The notes: generated from the letters alone by a model not told the origin. DNA of 64,000 nt from an uncultured Mycoplasmatota bacterium (GCA_913062645.1 CAJXVW010000001.1:620001-684000), one strand, 5' to 3'; shown: positions 44,017 through 54,287, numbered from the stretch's first letter. Program-made: numbers and translations.

Positions 44017-44936
44017 TACTGTGCGTTTCACTCAATCCCGCCGTCGATCGCACATTGTTTGTCGAACGTCTCGATGGCAGTGCCATCCTGTCCGTTCAGT
44101 CGAGCACGCGTGATGCGGCCGGCAAGGGCGTCAACGTCGCCCGTACCGTCCACAAACTGGGTGGTGAAGTGCGCTGTCTCGGTTTGCTTGGCGGAACCAG
44201 TGGTTCCTACATTCGCGAGGTGCTCGACAGCGAAGGCATCGACCATGCCTTCACGCCGATCGAACAACCTACAAGAGAAAACGTCAAGGTGATTGCCGAT
44301 GACGGACAACACATCGAATACAATGAGATCGGACCGCACATATCCGACGCCGAACTTGGTGCATTCAAAGATGCGTTCTATGCGCAAGTCAAGGCGAATG
44401 ATCTGGTGATCCTCTCTGGCAGCATCCCCCCGGGCGTGCCGATCGGCATCTACGGGGAGCTAATTGATTATTGCAACCGCATCAAGGTGGCGACGATTCT
44501 CGATGCCGCCGGTGACTTGTTCGCCGACGCCCTGCGTCACGGACCGACGATCGTCAAACCGAACCGGCATGAGCTCGAGCAATACGCTCACCGGGAACTG
44601 TCGACGATTCGCGAGTTTGCGAGCGTCGCCAAAAAGATGCAGTCCTATGGAATCCGTGACATCCTCGTGTCGCTCGGATCCGAGGGCAGCATTCTCGTCC
44701 GCGGCGATACGACGTACCGCGTGGCCGGGTTGGCACTGGACGTCAAGAGTGTCGTTGGTGCCGGCGATGCGATGGTGGCCGGATATGCCGTTGCCTTCAG
44801 ACAATTTGATGCGATTACCGATCGTCTTCGCTACGCCAGCGCTGTAGCGGCCGCGAGTTGTCTCACCGAAGGCACGCGACCAGGCGATCCCGATCAGGTC
44901 CAAGCGTTTCTCAAGGATATCAAAATCGCAGCTTAG
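44013..44936 (+). CDS. PfkB-family hexose kinase (1-phosphofructokinase/tagatose-6-phosphate kinase type)
   Basis: A 307-residue ribokinase-fold sugar kinase of the FruK/LacC branch. It starts MILCVSLNPAVDRTLFVERL, has AAGKGVNVARTVHKLGGE (substrate site), SGSIPPGVP, KPNRHELE, and the catalytic GAGDAMVAGY with the general base Asp at ~252. It probably phosphorylates a hexose phosphate to a bisphosphate. No PTS gene adjoins it, so its substrate is open. The start overlaps the preceding stop; RBS AAAGGAGG. Confidence 0.88.
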   Translation: MILCVSLNPAVDRTLFVERLDGSAILSVQSSTRDAAGKGVNVARTVHKLGGEVRCLGLLGGTSGSYIREVLDSEGIDHAFTPIEQPTRENVKVIADDGQHIEYNEIGPHISDAELGAFKDAFYAQVKANDLVILSGSIPPGVPIGIYGELIDYCNRIKVATILDAAGDLFADALRHGPTIVKPNRHELEQYAHRELSTIREFASVAKKMQSYGIRDILVSLGSEGSILVRGDTTYRVAGLALDVKSVVGAGDAMVAGYAVAFRQFDAITDRLRYASAVAAASCLTEGTRPGDPDQVQAFLKDIKIAA

Positions 44937-44950
44937 GTTGCGATTTTTTC
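44922..44950 (+). terminator. Rho-independent terminator overlapping the pfkB-family gene end
   Basis: AAAATCGCA/TGCGATTTT stem with an eight-base loop and T run. The 5' arm is made by the last codons of the kinase gene. Confidence 0.85.
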
Positions 44951-45081
44951 ATGACTTGGCCGATTTGTGCGATTGGCGGAAAATTATTCTTAATTTACTG
45001 TTATAAAAGAGGGGTTTTTTGCTATAATAGAGTAAAGGCTTTCAAAGCAACGATAATTCTAGTAACGGAGGAATGCAGTTT

Positions 45082-47160
45082 ATGAAAGAATACACTACGG
45101 AACAATTACGCGCCCTGGCTGTGGTTGGGGCACCCGGCTCGGGTAAGACGACCTTCATGGAGTCTGCTCTTTTTAAGACGGGTGCCGTTGACAAGAAAGG
45201 CAGTGTGGATGCGAAAAGCACCATCTCGGATTTCACCAATGAAGAGAAGGAGCACCAGTCGAGTCTCTCCACCAGCATCATTCCGGTGGAATACAACGGC
45301 TACAAAATCAACTTCCTTGATACGCCCGGTAACCGCGAACTGATCAGCGAAGTCGATCAGGCATTGTCGGTCGTCAAGGGCGCTCTGGTCCTGATCGACG
45401 GCACCAAAGGCATTGACGTCGGCAGCGAGCAGGTTCTCATGGATCTCAAAGAGCTCAACATGCCGACCATCGTCTACATCAACAAGATGGACAAGGAAAA
45501 CATCAAGTACGACCAACTCATCAAGAAGTTGAAAGACTTGTTCGGCAACGCCATCGTCCCGTTCTTGTGGCCGATCATGGAAGGCGGCAAGTTCCAGGGA
45601 TATGTCGATCTCGTCGACATGAAGACACGCGTGCTTGAAAATGGCAAGGTCGTGGAAAAAGAAGTTTCCGAGAAACTGCTCGGTGAGGTCGAAGACCTGC
45701 GCGAAAGCATCATTGAGGGCGTCGCCGAAACCAGCGAAGAATTGCTGGACAAATACTTTGGCGGCGAAGAACTGTCCCGCGATGAAATCATCGGCGGATT
45801 GCGCAGCGGCGTGCTCACCGGCGATCTGATGCCAGTCCTCGTCGGCAGTGCCGTCAAGGACATCGGCACCATCGATCTGCTCGAAATCATCGAGAAATTC
45901 ATGCCGGCGCCCAACGATCTCAAACCGCTCAAAGCCCACAAACCGAACTCGGATGAAGTCACCGAACGGGCATCGAGCGATGACGCCCCATTTGCCGGAT
46001 ACTGCTTCAAAACAATCGTCGACCCGTTCATCGGCACGATCAGTTACATCAAAGTGTTCTCTGGCACTCTCGAAAGTGGCCAGCGCGTTGTCGTCAGCAA
46101 CTCCGGCGACGAAGTCAAGATCAATCAGTTGACGCTGCTTCGCGGCAAGGAACAGATTGATGTCGACAAGCTGCATGCCGGCGAAGTCGGTGTCGTCACC
46201 AAACTCGAAGAACTGTTCACCGGTTGCACGATCGCCGATCCGAAAGCTCCGGTTGTCATCGATGGTCCGGAAATCCCCAATGCGACGATTTACGTCGCCG
46301 TCACTCCGCGCAACAAGCGCGACGGCGACAAGATCTCCAGTGCATTGAACCGCATCGCCATCGAAGATCCGTCGTTTGAGTTCAAACGCAATCGTGAAAC
46401 CGCACAGCTCCTGATTGGCGGACAAGGCATGGCGCACATTGGATTCGTTTTGGAAAAACTGGAAAACGTCTACAAGGTTCAAGTCGACCAATCCGATCCG
46501 AAAATCGTGTATCGGGAAACCATCAAACGCAAAGCCGAAGCCGAAGGCCGTCACAAAAAGCAATCCGGTGGATCGGGCCAGTTCGGTGTTGTCCGGATGC
46601 GTTTCGAACCCGTCAATCCGAACGAAACGGAATTCGAGTTCGCAGAAGAAATCCACGGTGGATCCGTCCCGCGCGGCTATTGGCCGGCGGTCGAAAAAGG
46701 GCTCATCGAACACTTCCAGCAAGGACCGCTGGCCGGCTTCCCGGTCATCGGCGTTCGTGCCGTGTTGTACGATGGCCAGTATCATAGCGTCGACTCCAAT
46801 GAAATCTCATTCAAACTGGCAGCGGCTCTCGCATTCAAAAACGCGCTCAAGGATGCCAAGCCGACCTTGCTCGAACCGATCATGAAGATCGAAGTGACGA
46901 TTCGCGACGAATATGTCGGTGACGTCATGGGCGATATCAACAAACGTCGCGGTCAAGTACTCGGCATGGAACCGCTCGCCGGCGGCAAACAACGCATCAA
47001 GGCCGAGGTGCCCGAAGCTGAAATCGTTAGCTACACCATCGACCTCAAAGCGATGACCCAGGGTACGGGCGTATTCAAACGCGAATTTGCCCGTTACGAA
47101 GAAGTACCGGCGCATCTGATCGACAACATCGTTGCGGAAGCAACCAAAGAAGAAGAATGA
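45082..47160 (+). CDS. Elongation factor G-like GTPase
   Basis: 692 residues with the five-domain EF-G layout: P-loop GAPGSGKTTFMES (~residue 16), switch II FLDTPGN, NKMD for guanine specificity, domain II, the domain IV GGSGQFGVV block and a C-terminal ferredoxin-like domain. The switch I segment EKEHQSSLSTS replaces the canonical RGITI of translocase EF-G. It therefore belongs to the EF-G-like (second EF-G) group, whose role may be regulatory or stress related. ATG 45082 lies ten bases after GGAGG; the ATG at 45073 is too close. An extended -10 TGCTATAAT is at 45020-45028. Confidence 0.9.
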   Translation: MKEYTTEQLRALAVVGAPGSGKTTFMESALFKTGAVDKKGSVDAKSTISDFTNEEKEHQSSLSTSIIPVEYNGYKINFLDTPGNRELISEVDQALSVVKGALVLIDGTKGIDVGSEQVLMDLKELNMPTIVYINKMDKENIKYDQLIKKLKDLFGNAIVPFLWPIMEGGKFQGYVDLVDMKTRVLENGKVVEKEVSEKLLGEVEDLRESIIEGVAETSEELLDKYFGGEELSRDEIIGGLRSGVLTGDLMPVLVGSAVKDIGTIDLLEIIEKFMPAPNDLKPLKAHKPNSDEVTERASSDDAPFAGYCFKTIVDPFIGTISYIKVFSGTLESGQRVVVSNSGDEVKINQLTLLRGKEQIDVDKLHAGEVGVVTKLEELFTGCTIADPKAPVVIDGPEIPNATIYVAVTPRNKRDGDKISSALNRIAIEDPSFEFKRNRETAQLLIGGQGMAHIGFVLEKLENVYKVQVDQSDPKIVYRETIKRKAEAEGRHKKQSGGSGQFGVVRMRFEPVNPNETEFEFAEEIHGGSVPRGYWPAVEKGLIEHFQQGPLAGFPVIGVRAVLYDGQYHSVDSNEISFKLAAALAFKNALKDAKPTLLEPIMKIEVTIRDEYVGDVMGDINKRRGQVLGMEPLAGGKQRIKAEVPEAEIVSYTIDLKAMTQGTGVFKREFARYEEVPAHLIDNIVAEATKEEE

Positions 47161-47165
47161 TGATC

Positions 47166-47189
47166 AAGGCAGCGTTTGCTGCCTTTTTC
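47166..47189 (+). terminator. Rho-independent terminator after the EF-G-like gene
   Basis: AAGGCAGC/GCTGCCTT stem, GTTT loop and T run. Confidence 0.9.
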
Positions 47190-47456
47190 TATGGATTTGT
47201 CCATCATGAAATACGAAAAGATGATAACATTCACTTGTGGTGACGAGATATTGGTTTCACTACTAACAAAAATACTTTCTTTAGGTAATCAATTACATAC
47301 TGTAACTCGTTAAAGTGGCTAAAGAGAATCAAACATTACAAACAGTTTTGCAACTGGTTCATAGTTTGTCACTTTGTGAATTTTCACGTAACAGTTGATT
47401 TTTCGTCTGGAAGTCGATAATATAATAAGGAGTTTACGCATTGGAGTTGATGCCAT
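47190..47456 (+). other. Intergenic stretch without a gene
   Basis: Only short frames without binding sites are seen. A TATAAT at 47421-47426, just before the next gene, is the only signal. Confidence 0.55.
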
Positions 47457-48548
47457 ATGAAAGCCCGTATGATCCCATTCATCACAACCGTGTTGGCTGT
47501 TTTTCTACTTGCCGCCTGTAAACCCGGTTCGACGCTGGCCGAGCGCTACTATGATGATCATCAAACGACGGTATCCGCCATGGATGTGCAGTTGATCCAG
47601 ATGGATGTCAGTTTTACGGTAGCTGCCGTGGAGAGCACGGAAACAACCTATCAGTACGTTGACCGTGACAGTGGGGTCACCTGTTTTTCCAATGAACCGA
47701 ACGATCCCGCCGCGACCACCGATTACACCGTGTCCTGCGAAGCGCTGCTAGGAACGTATCAAGGGTCGTTGCAAGGCTATGTCCCCTTTGAGACATCGAG
47801 TGGGTATTATCCGGTTCATCCGCTCCATGTGAACCTGAACTACCTTGAGAGCATCGTGGCCTTGATGGACGAAGACAATATCGTCACGACGAACTCGACG
47901 GCCACGCAATTTCGCATCCAGCCGGATGTGATTGATCTCACATCCTCACTGCAACGGTTGGTCGCTTCTGGACACGATGCGAGCCAGGCCGAAGTGCCGG
48001 TAATCATTTCCGCGACTTACAACGAAGCGAACGAGATGTATGAAACAGTAGTGATCGACACGTCCGATCTGATGAACTATCTGTCGACGACGCTCGATTG
48101 GGGATTGTTCTTTTCGGATTATGTGATTACGATCCGTTATCAGGAATACGAAGAAGCAATCTCGTTCTTTATCCCCAGTGACAATTTGGTTGCCGACACC
48201 GACGTCAACTACTTCGTTGATGGCGAATACTTCGGCTATCGTCAGATTCGACCCGGCGATCGCTTGACCGGAGCGGTGGATTACGAAGCCGATCAGGACA
48301 TCGTTCGCATGGATGTTCCAATCAGTGGCTACTACCAGCTCGATCATGTCAGTTCGGCGCCCGAAGGGCCCGTATTGTACCGACTTTACGATGCCGATGG
48401 CAACTTCGTTCACGAAGGTATCGTCGGCGACCCACAGACGGGATTGGACTCACTGTTTCTGTTTCCGGGGGACTATTTCTTGATCGTGTTCACCAACGAA
48501 GGTGAAATCAATTATCAATTGGATTATCAACGATTAGCGTCCGAATAG
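47457..48548 (+). CDS. Lipoprotein of unknown function
   Basis: 363 residues with a lipoprotein signal (lipobox LAAC at ~residues 18-21). The mature part is acidic and beta-rich. The last ~110 residues (GDRLTGAVDYEADQDIVRMD, then LYRLYDADGNFV) look like a jelly-roll pre-peptidase C-type domain, but this is tentative. ATG 47457 has a weak GGAG upstream. It forms a single-gene unit with a promoter and terminator. Confidence 0.7.
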   Translation: MKARMIPFITTVLAVFLLAACKPGSTLAERYYDDHQTTVSAMDVQLIQMDVSFTVAAVESTETTYQYVDRDSGVTCFSNEPNDPAATTDYTVSCEALLGTYQGSLQGYVPFETSSGYYPVHPLHVNLNYLESIVALMDEDNIVTTNSTATQFRIQPDVIDLTSSLQRLVASGHDASQAEVPVIISATYNEANEMYETVVIDTSDLMNYLSTTLDWGLFFSDYVITIRYQEYEEAISFFIPSDNLVADTDVNYFVDGEYFGYRQIRPGDRLTGAVDYEADQDIVRMDVPISGYYQLDHVSSAPEGPVLYRLYDADGNFVHEGIVGDPQTGLDSLFLFPGDYFLIVFTNEGEINYQLDYQRLASE

Positions 48549-48556
48549 CCTATAGG

Positions 48557-48592
48557 AGAAAGTCAATTTGAATTTTGACTTTCTTTTTTTTA
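48557..48592 (+). terminator. Rho-independent terminator after the lipoprotein gene
   Basis: AGAAAGTCAA/TTGACTTTCT stem with an eight-base loop and T run. Confidence 0.88.
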
Positions 48593-48648
48593 TCAGTTTT
48601 GTTAAAATAATATAGTAAATAAACCCAAATTATACAGGATGTGATTGT

Positions 48649-50907
48649 ATGAAACGTATCTCCATTATTCTATCTGCTTTGATTCTATCGCTTGCATTGG
48701 CGGCTTGTGAACCAGCCGACACGACCCCCGAAGAATGCCAAGACGGCTTTGTTCTCGTGGATGACGAGTGTGTCGAAGAAATCATTCCGGACACCGTCGA
48801 TCCGACTTTCGCCAATGTGGCTGATATTACGTATACGATCGGTGACGATGCTCCGGACTACCTGGCCGGCATCACCGCCAGCGATGATGTTGACGGCGAT
48901 TTGACAACGTCGATCACCGTGGATTCTTCGGCCGTCGATCTGACGACAGCCGGCACCTACGCCGTAACCTTGACCGTCAGCGATGCGGCTGGCAACCAAG
49001 CCACCGCAACCTACAACGTCGTCGTCAGCGAACGCGTGCTGACGAACGAAGAACTCCTGGCGTTGGACCTTGCGGCAATCAATCTTCCGACCTCCGTAGA
49101 TGAGGTTGGAGCGATTACGATGCCGAGTTTCGGTTCCAATGGAACATTGTTCTTCTGGACGTCTTCGCATCCCCTGTTCATCAACATCCAGGGATTCGTC
49201 ATTACTCCGACCGTTGGCAGCGAACCGGTTGACGTCACACTGTCCGTTCGCGCCGTGAACGGTTCGGCCACGCAAAACGAGGACTTCGTCATCACGGTTC
49301 AACCGGATGAAGAAGTGGAAGTGACCTCGATGGTGACAGTTCCGTTCGAAACTGTCAGCGAAGAGTGGACCTTAACCGATGATCCCGATGTGGAACTGTT
49401 CTTCGTCGATGACGGCAACGTGCCTTACATTGACGTGGAAACCTTCCTGAACCTGCTCAACGGCGTCATCGACTCGACGCTCGTCAACTACACGCCGGTC
49501 GGCGATGATCAGCTTGAGCTTAGCTATGACGTGGAATGGGAAGACTACGATGGCACGATCGTCAACGAAACCCTGACGGTGCTGATCGACTTTACCGAGA
49601 ACACCATGCTGTTCGATGACTTGGCCTTCATGTATGCCTATGGCATTGAAACCGAAACGGACTTCGGCGAAGGTCTCAACTACATCGATGCGGATTACAC
49701 CGAAGGCGATCCGGTTCTGTTCGAACTGGGCAAGTACAACTTCGACCTCGTGATTTATGAAAATGGTACGGAGCTCGAGTATCTGATTCCGTTCCATATC
49801 GCGAACCACATGTTCGCCAGCCAGAACTACTTCAACGTCTACTACAACGGCGATCAACTCTGGGGTATCGACACTTTGACGATTCTTGACGAAGAAGAAA
49901 ACCCGCAAGTGGTTCAGGACATGCGCTCCAGCAGTTTGAATGCCGAGGACACGCCGGATGATGTTAAAATCTCAACCTATTATTTCACGGCGTTCGTTTT
50001 GGATTACTTCTTCGGCATCAAGTACGAGTTGGATGTCGAAACGTATTATCCAGTCCTCTCGGCCCGTGTTCGCTCGATGATCAACGCCACCGACAACACC
50101 TACTACCGTTTGATGCACACCATCGTCTACGGCCTGAACGATCCGCACACCTATTGGGGATCGGTCGGTTATTACTGGAATGATCCCGTCAACAACATCG
50201 GCACATCATTCAGTGATCTCGGTGAACGCAACCAAAACCTCAGCAACAAGTACTGGGAAGTGTTTGACGCCAACGAAGCGAAGTTCGGCGTCGGCCAGAT
50301 TCCCGATTATCATATCATCGACGACGGCAAGACCGCTGTCATCTTCCTGACCGGATTCTCGGTGGATACACCTCCGTGGTTCAAAGGCATCCTCGATGAG
50401 CTTCCGGCGACCGTTGAAAACGTCGTTGTCGACGTCACCATGAACGGTGGCGGCAACAGCGGTGCCGTTTCGCGGACGCTCGGTTACATGACCGAAGAAA
50501 CGATCAAGAAACACTATCTGGACTATCTGGACGGTTCCACCACGACATATTACATCACGTCCGATTACGTTGCCTATGACTACAACTGGTTCGTGCTCAG
50601 TTCCGGCTATTCCTACAGTGCCGCGAACATCTTCGTCGCCAACGCTCAGGAAGCCGGCATCCCGATCATCGGCCAGAAATCCGGCGGCGGCGCATCCGGT
50701 GTCTACAGCGTGCAAACGCCGGACGGAACGGTATTCTTCATCGCCTCGACCGGCATGTCGTCACTGCGTACCGGCAATGAAGTGGATGGCTACGAATATC
50801 ATAGCATCGAGTTTGGCGTCGAAGTCGATTATCCGCTGGTCAATCTGACGAACGACGATCAATTGATCGCCATCATCAACGCCTATCTGGCAGAACAAGC
50901 GGAATAA
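48649..50907 (+). CDS. Lipoprotein with Ig-like domains and an S41-type peptidase domain
   Basis: 752 residues. Lipobox LAAC (~residues 17-20) is followed by a Cys-pair linker CQDGFVLVDDECVEE, a DUF5011/HYR-type Ig domain (~45-130: ADITYTIGDDAPDYLAGITA...) and a second Ig-like domain with FFWTSSHP. After a central region comes a C-terminal S41 (tail-specific protease) fold, with VVVDVTMNGGGNSGAVSRT and the likely nucleophile Ser in LSSGYSYSAANIF (~655). It would cleave proteins or peptides at the cell surface, perhaps feeding the Opp importer encoded next. RBS AGGATG. Confidence 0.82.
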   Translation: MKRISIILSALILSLALAACEPADTTPEECQDGFVLVDDECVEEIIPDTVDPTFANVADITYTIGDDAPDYLAGITASDDVDGDLTTSITVDSSAVDLTTAGTYAVTLTVSDAAGNQATATYNVVVSERVLTNEELLALDLAAINLPTSVDEVGAITMPSFGSNGTLFFWTSSHPLFINIQGFVITPTVGSEPVDVTLSVRAVNGSATQNEDFVITVQPDEEVEVTSMVTVPFETVSEEWTLTDDPDVELFFVDDGNVPYIDVETFLNLLNGVIDSTLVNYTPVGDDQLELSYDVEWEDYDGTIVNETLTVLIDFTENTMLFDDLAFMYAYGIETETDFGEGLNYIDADYTEGDPVLFELGKYNFDLVIYENGTELEYLIPFHIANHMFASQNYFNVYYNGDQLWGIDTLTILDEEENPQVVQDMRSSSLNAEDTPDDVKISTYYFTAFVLDYFFGIKYELDVETYYPVLSARVRSMINATDNTYYRLMHTIVYGLNDPHTYWGSVGYYWNDPVNNIGTSFSDLGERNQNLSNKYWEVFDANEAKFGVGQIPDYHIIDDGKTAVIFLTGFSVDTPPWFKGILDELPATVENVVVDVTMNGGGNSGAVSRTLGYMTEETIKKHYLDYLDGSTTTYYITSDYVAYDYNWFVLSSGYSYSAANIFVANAQEAGIPIIGQKSGGGASGVYSVQTPDGTVFFIASTGMSSLRTGNEVDGYEYHSIEFGVEVDYPLVNLTNDDQLIAIINAYLAEQAE

Positions 50908-51114
50908 CAAATCGCCGGATGATATGACAATATTTTTCAAGATAGTCATAATCATGTGAAATCGTATTATTTTGTTTCACCCACAACCTTATTATTATTA
51001 GTAAGGGCATATATGCGCCCCAGTTCATATGTATTGCGAACTATACCTCTTTAAAGTCCTTTTGCATTTTTTCCACTGAGAAAGCATTTACACGGTTGAA
51101 ATGCGCATTGCGAC
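50908..51114 (+). other. Intergenic stretch before the oppA promoter
   Basis: No gene or RNA recognised. No clear intrinsic terminator was found for the peptidase gene. Confidence 0.5.
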
Positions 51115-51143
51115 TTGCCAAGGTGGTAATTGTGTGCTATAAT
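51115..51143 (+). promoter_or_regulatory. oppA promoter
   Basis: TTGCCA (51115-51120), a 17-base spacer and TATAAT (51138-51143) with an extended TGC. Confidence 0.85.
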
Positions 51144-51149
51144 TCATAA

Positions 51150-51316
51150 ACAAGTGAGGAAGTCGTCGAAATGCCTTTGCTTAACGATTAATTCCCCACT
51201 TGCAACCGTTCGTATAAATTCCGAAGTCGTAAATCTCATTTCATGCGACGGAGGGTTTATAGATAAAGAATGAGATTGCTAAAATCTAAATACAGAAAAA
51301 GAGAGGAGAAAGAGAT
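51150..51316 (+). promoter_or_regulatory. Long structured 5' leader of oppA
   Basis: About 167 nt separate the promoter from the start codon. Hairpin 1 pairs CAAGTGAGGAA (51151-51161) with TTCCCCACTTG (51192-51202), one mismatch. Hairpin 2 pairs AATCTCATT (51232-51240) with AATGAGATT (51269-51277). No known riboswitch class is recognised. It could control opp translation or stability. Confidence 0.5.
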
Positions 51317-54241
51317 TTGAAAAAGTTATTCTTGTTTCTGGCCGCATTTGGCTTAGTCTTCGGACTCGCCGCGTGTAAGGACGGAGAAGATCCGATCGAA
51401 TGTGAAGACGGATTTGTCCTCGTAGACGGCGAATGTGTCGAAGAAGAAGAACCGAATGAAGAGCCGACCATTGCTGGTGCGAACGACATCGAACTGTTCA
51501 TCGGTAATGTATTCGACCAACTCGGCGGAATCACCGCTGCTGACACTGAAGATGGGGACCTCACGGCCGACATCGAAGTATCCGGCGACGTGGATCTGAC
51601 CCAAGCTGGTACCTATACGCTCACTTATACCGTAACCGACAGTGAAGGTGCCGTGACTACCGTCACCCGCACGGTCACCGTAAGTGAAGCAGACCTGGTC
51701 TATCCGACTGGATTCTACAACTTCAAGTTTGCGACGACCGAAATGCGTCACACCTTTATGGCAGCAGCTGAAAAATTCCTGATGAACAACATGTATGCTG
51801 GCGTACCGCTGTTTGCAAACGGTGGCGTCAACCTCTACAGTGCTCGTCTCCAGCTGCCGGTTGAAGACTACATCCCGGTCATGGGATATGGTACTCGTTT
51901 CGCAACGATGAGTGCCGATGACTCAACCGTATTAATGGAAGATGGCGAACTCGGTAATGCAGGTGAATACACCTACCGTACGACCAGCTCGACCAACCCG
52001 GTTACCTTCAACCAGTGGATCTATGATACGTCGACCGACTCCACCTTCATGGCGGAATACTACGGCGCACTCTATGACTTCGTGTTCAACGAAGACAAAA
52101 CTGGTTTTGAAATCGTTCCGGTTATGGCCGACGAACTCCCGGTCCCGGTTGATTCCCGCGTGACTGAAACCGGTAAAACGGTTTCCACCGTATGGAACGT
52201 TCCGATCCGTGACGGCCTCGAGTGGTCCTACTTCGAAGGCACTGCTCCTGCATACGTTACCGACAACGACATCACTGCCCAGGACTTCCTGGACACCTAC
52301 GAAATCGCCTTGACCGAACAGTGGTTCCGCGCCATCAGTGGCGGCGGTGACTTCCTCACCGATACCCAAGCCATTGTCAACGCTCAGGAATTCGTTGATG
52401 GCGATGCAGATTGGGAAGACGTTGGCATTCGCATCGTCGACGGCAACACGCTGCAATTCGAATTCGTCAACGAAATGAGCGAATGGAACGTCAAATATTG
52501 GCTCAGTTCCTTCGTCATGGCCCCGATTCATACTGAAATGTATGATGAGCTTACCACCGTGGATGGAGACACCGTCACGACCACTTATGGTACTTCCCCG
52601 AGCACCATTGCGTATCATGGTCCGTTCGTCATCACCTATTACGAACCCGATGTCATCCTCCGTCTTGAAAAGAATGACAACTATCCGCTTCAGGATCTTG
52701 ACTGGTACACCCACAAAACGTTCCGCATCATCGAAGATGCCGCGATCCGCTTCCAGACTTTCGTCGCCGGTGAACTCGAAGCCGCTACGGTTCCGACCGC
52801 CGAATACGAAGACTATCAGAACCATCCGGGTCTGAAACGTGTTCCGGGTGCCACCACCTTCCGTATCATGATCAACGGTCTCGGCACTGTTGAAGAGCAA
52901 CGCGCCCAGTTCCCCGACGGCTCTTGGATCCCTGAACCGATCCTTGCCAACCAGGACTTCAAACAGGCCATGTTCTTCGCCATCGACCGCCAGTATCTTG
53001 CGGAAACCGTCCTGAAAACCAGCACCACGAACATGTATCTGTTCAGTGACGCGTACGTCGTTGACGGTGAACTCGGTATTCCGTACCGTTCGACTCCGCA
53101 AGGCGAAACTGTCGGTGAAGGCCTCTCGCCGAGCACCAACGGCTTCAACTTCGACGCCGCCCAAGCACTGTTCCAACAGGCTGTCGCCGATGAAATCGCC
53201 GCTGGCAACTACAGCGCCGGTACCGCCGCCGACCCGACCGTCATCGTTATCGAGTTCAACTACTTCAGTGGCTCGGATGCACAGGTCAGCATGTTCGAAT
53301 ATCTCGAAGACGCATTTGAAGCTGCGTTCGTTGACGATGTCAACCACGTAGAAGTCGACCTCCAAGGATTCGCCAAACAATTCCCGCAGATCTATTACAA
53401 CTACATGATGGTTGGGGAATTCGATCTCTCGATCGGCGGCATCAGCGGCTCGACTCTCGACGCTGCCAGCTTCCTTGACACTTATGCTTCGGACAACCGC
53501 AGTGGCTTCACCCTGAACTGGGGTATTGACACCAGCGTTGCCGAAATCAACGTCGTTTACAATGACTTTGAAGGTGTCCGCCACAACGAAATGTGGTCCT
53601 TCGACGCAATCCACAGCGTACTCAATGGTGAAGTCTATCTGAGCAACGGCGCCGAAGCAGTCGTTCCGGCCGCTACCGACTTCGAATGGACTCCGACCAC
53701 CGTTACATTCACCATCGACCAGTTCGACAACGACGAATTCGTCGACATCACCTACACGTTGCAATATTACGATGTAGCTGCTGGTTATGTCGATGTGGAA
53801 GGACAAGTTGACGTTACCCCGACTGCAGCCACCGTTACCATCACTGGCCTGAACCCGGGATACGATGACTATCCGACCCTGTATCTTGGTGACTATCAAG
53901 TCGTCATCGACTTCGGTTATGCTGCCGACGCCGAGAAATCCGGTTCATCCGTCGCTCCTTGGTGGCTGCAACCGTCGACCATCGCCGACGCAACCGAAGC
54001 CAACACCGAAACAACCCTGGACATCACGCTCGTACTCCATGAAGACTTCGACGCCACGATCACCAGCGTTGTCCTGCACGATGCGGACTACACCGCCCTG
54101 ACCGAAACGGTTAACATTAACGGCCTGCAACTGACCGCCGCCAACCTGACCGCTGACACTGGCTATGTACTCCAAATCACCTATTCGGACGGCACCGTCG
54201 ATTACTACTACACGATGACCGCTGCTCCGGCTGCCAGCTAA
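51317..54241 (+). CDS. oppA: Oligopeptide ABC transporter substrate-binding lipoprotein OppA with extra Ig-like domains
   Basis: 974 residues, far longer than the usual ~540. Lipobox LAAC is at ~residues 17-20, then the linker CEDGFVLVDGECVEEEE and a DUF5011-type Ig domain (~48-125). The family 5 solute-binding fold covers ~150-770 (SSTIAYHGPFVITYYEPD, NQDFKQAMFFAIDRQYLAE). The C-terminal ~180 residues add another beta-sandwich region. It binds peptides for OppBCDF. The start is TTG 51317, seven bases after AGGAGA; no ATG alternative keeps the signal peptide. Confidence 0.88.
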   Translation: MKKLFLFLAAFGLVFGLAACKDGEDPIECEDGFVLVDGECVEEEEPNEEPTIAGANDIELFIGNVFDQLGGITAADTEDGDLTADIEVSGDVDLTQAGTYTLTYTVTDSEGAVTTVTRTVTVSEADLVYPTGFYNFKFATTEMRHTFMAAAEKFLMNNMYAGVPLFANGGVNLYSARLQLPVEDYIPVMGYGTRFATMSADDSTVLMEDGELGNAGEYTYRTTSSTNPVTFNQWIYDTSTDSTFMAEYYGALYDFVFNEDKTGFEIVPVMADELPVPVDSRVTETGKTVSTVWNVPIRDGLEWSYFEGTAPAYVTDNDITAQDFLDTYEIALTEQWFRAISGGGDFLTDTQAIVNAQEFVDGDADWEDVGIRIVDGNTLQFEFVNEMSEWNVKYWLSSFVMAPIHTEMYDELTTVDGDTVTTTYGTSPSTIAYHGPFVITYYEPDVILRLEKNDNYPLQDLDWYTHKTFRIIEDAAIRFQTFVAGELEAATVPTAEYEDYQNHPGLKRVPGATTFRIMINGLGTVEEQRAQFPDGSWIPEPILANQDFKQAMFFAIDRQYLAETVLKTSTTNMYLFSDAYVVDGELGIPYRSTPQGETVGEGLSPSTNGFNFDAAQALFQQAVADEIAAGNYSAGTAADPTVIVIEFNYFSGSDAQVSMFEYLEDAFEAAFVDDVNHVEVDLQGFAKQFPQIYYNYMMVGEFDLSIGGISGSTLDAASFLDTYASDNRSGFTLNWGIDTSVAEINVVYNDFEGVRHNEMWSFDAIHSVLNGEVYLSNGAEAVVPAATDFEWTPTTVTFTIDQFDNDEFVDITYTLQYYDVAAGYVDVEGQVDVTPTAATVTITGLNPGYDDYPTLYLGDYQVVIDFGYAADAEKSGSSVAPWWLQPSTIADATEANTETTLDITLVLHEDFDATITSVVLHDADYTALTETVNINGLQLTAANLTADTGYVLQITYSDGTVDYYYTMTAAPAAS

Positions 54242-54287
54242 GTAATCGCAATCTGATCGCTTAGTTCCAGCGAACAAACGTATAACG

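Noticed and set aside
51150..51316. Lysine or guanidine riboswitch in the oppA leader
   Set aside because: The conserved cores of those classes are absent; only unassigned hairpins can be supported.
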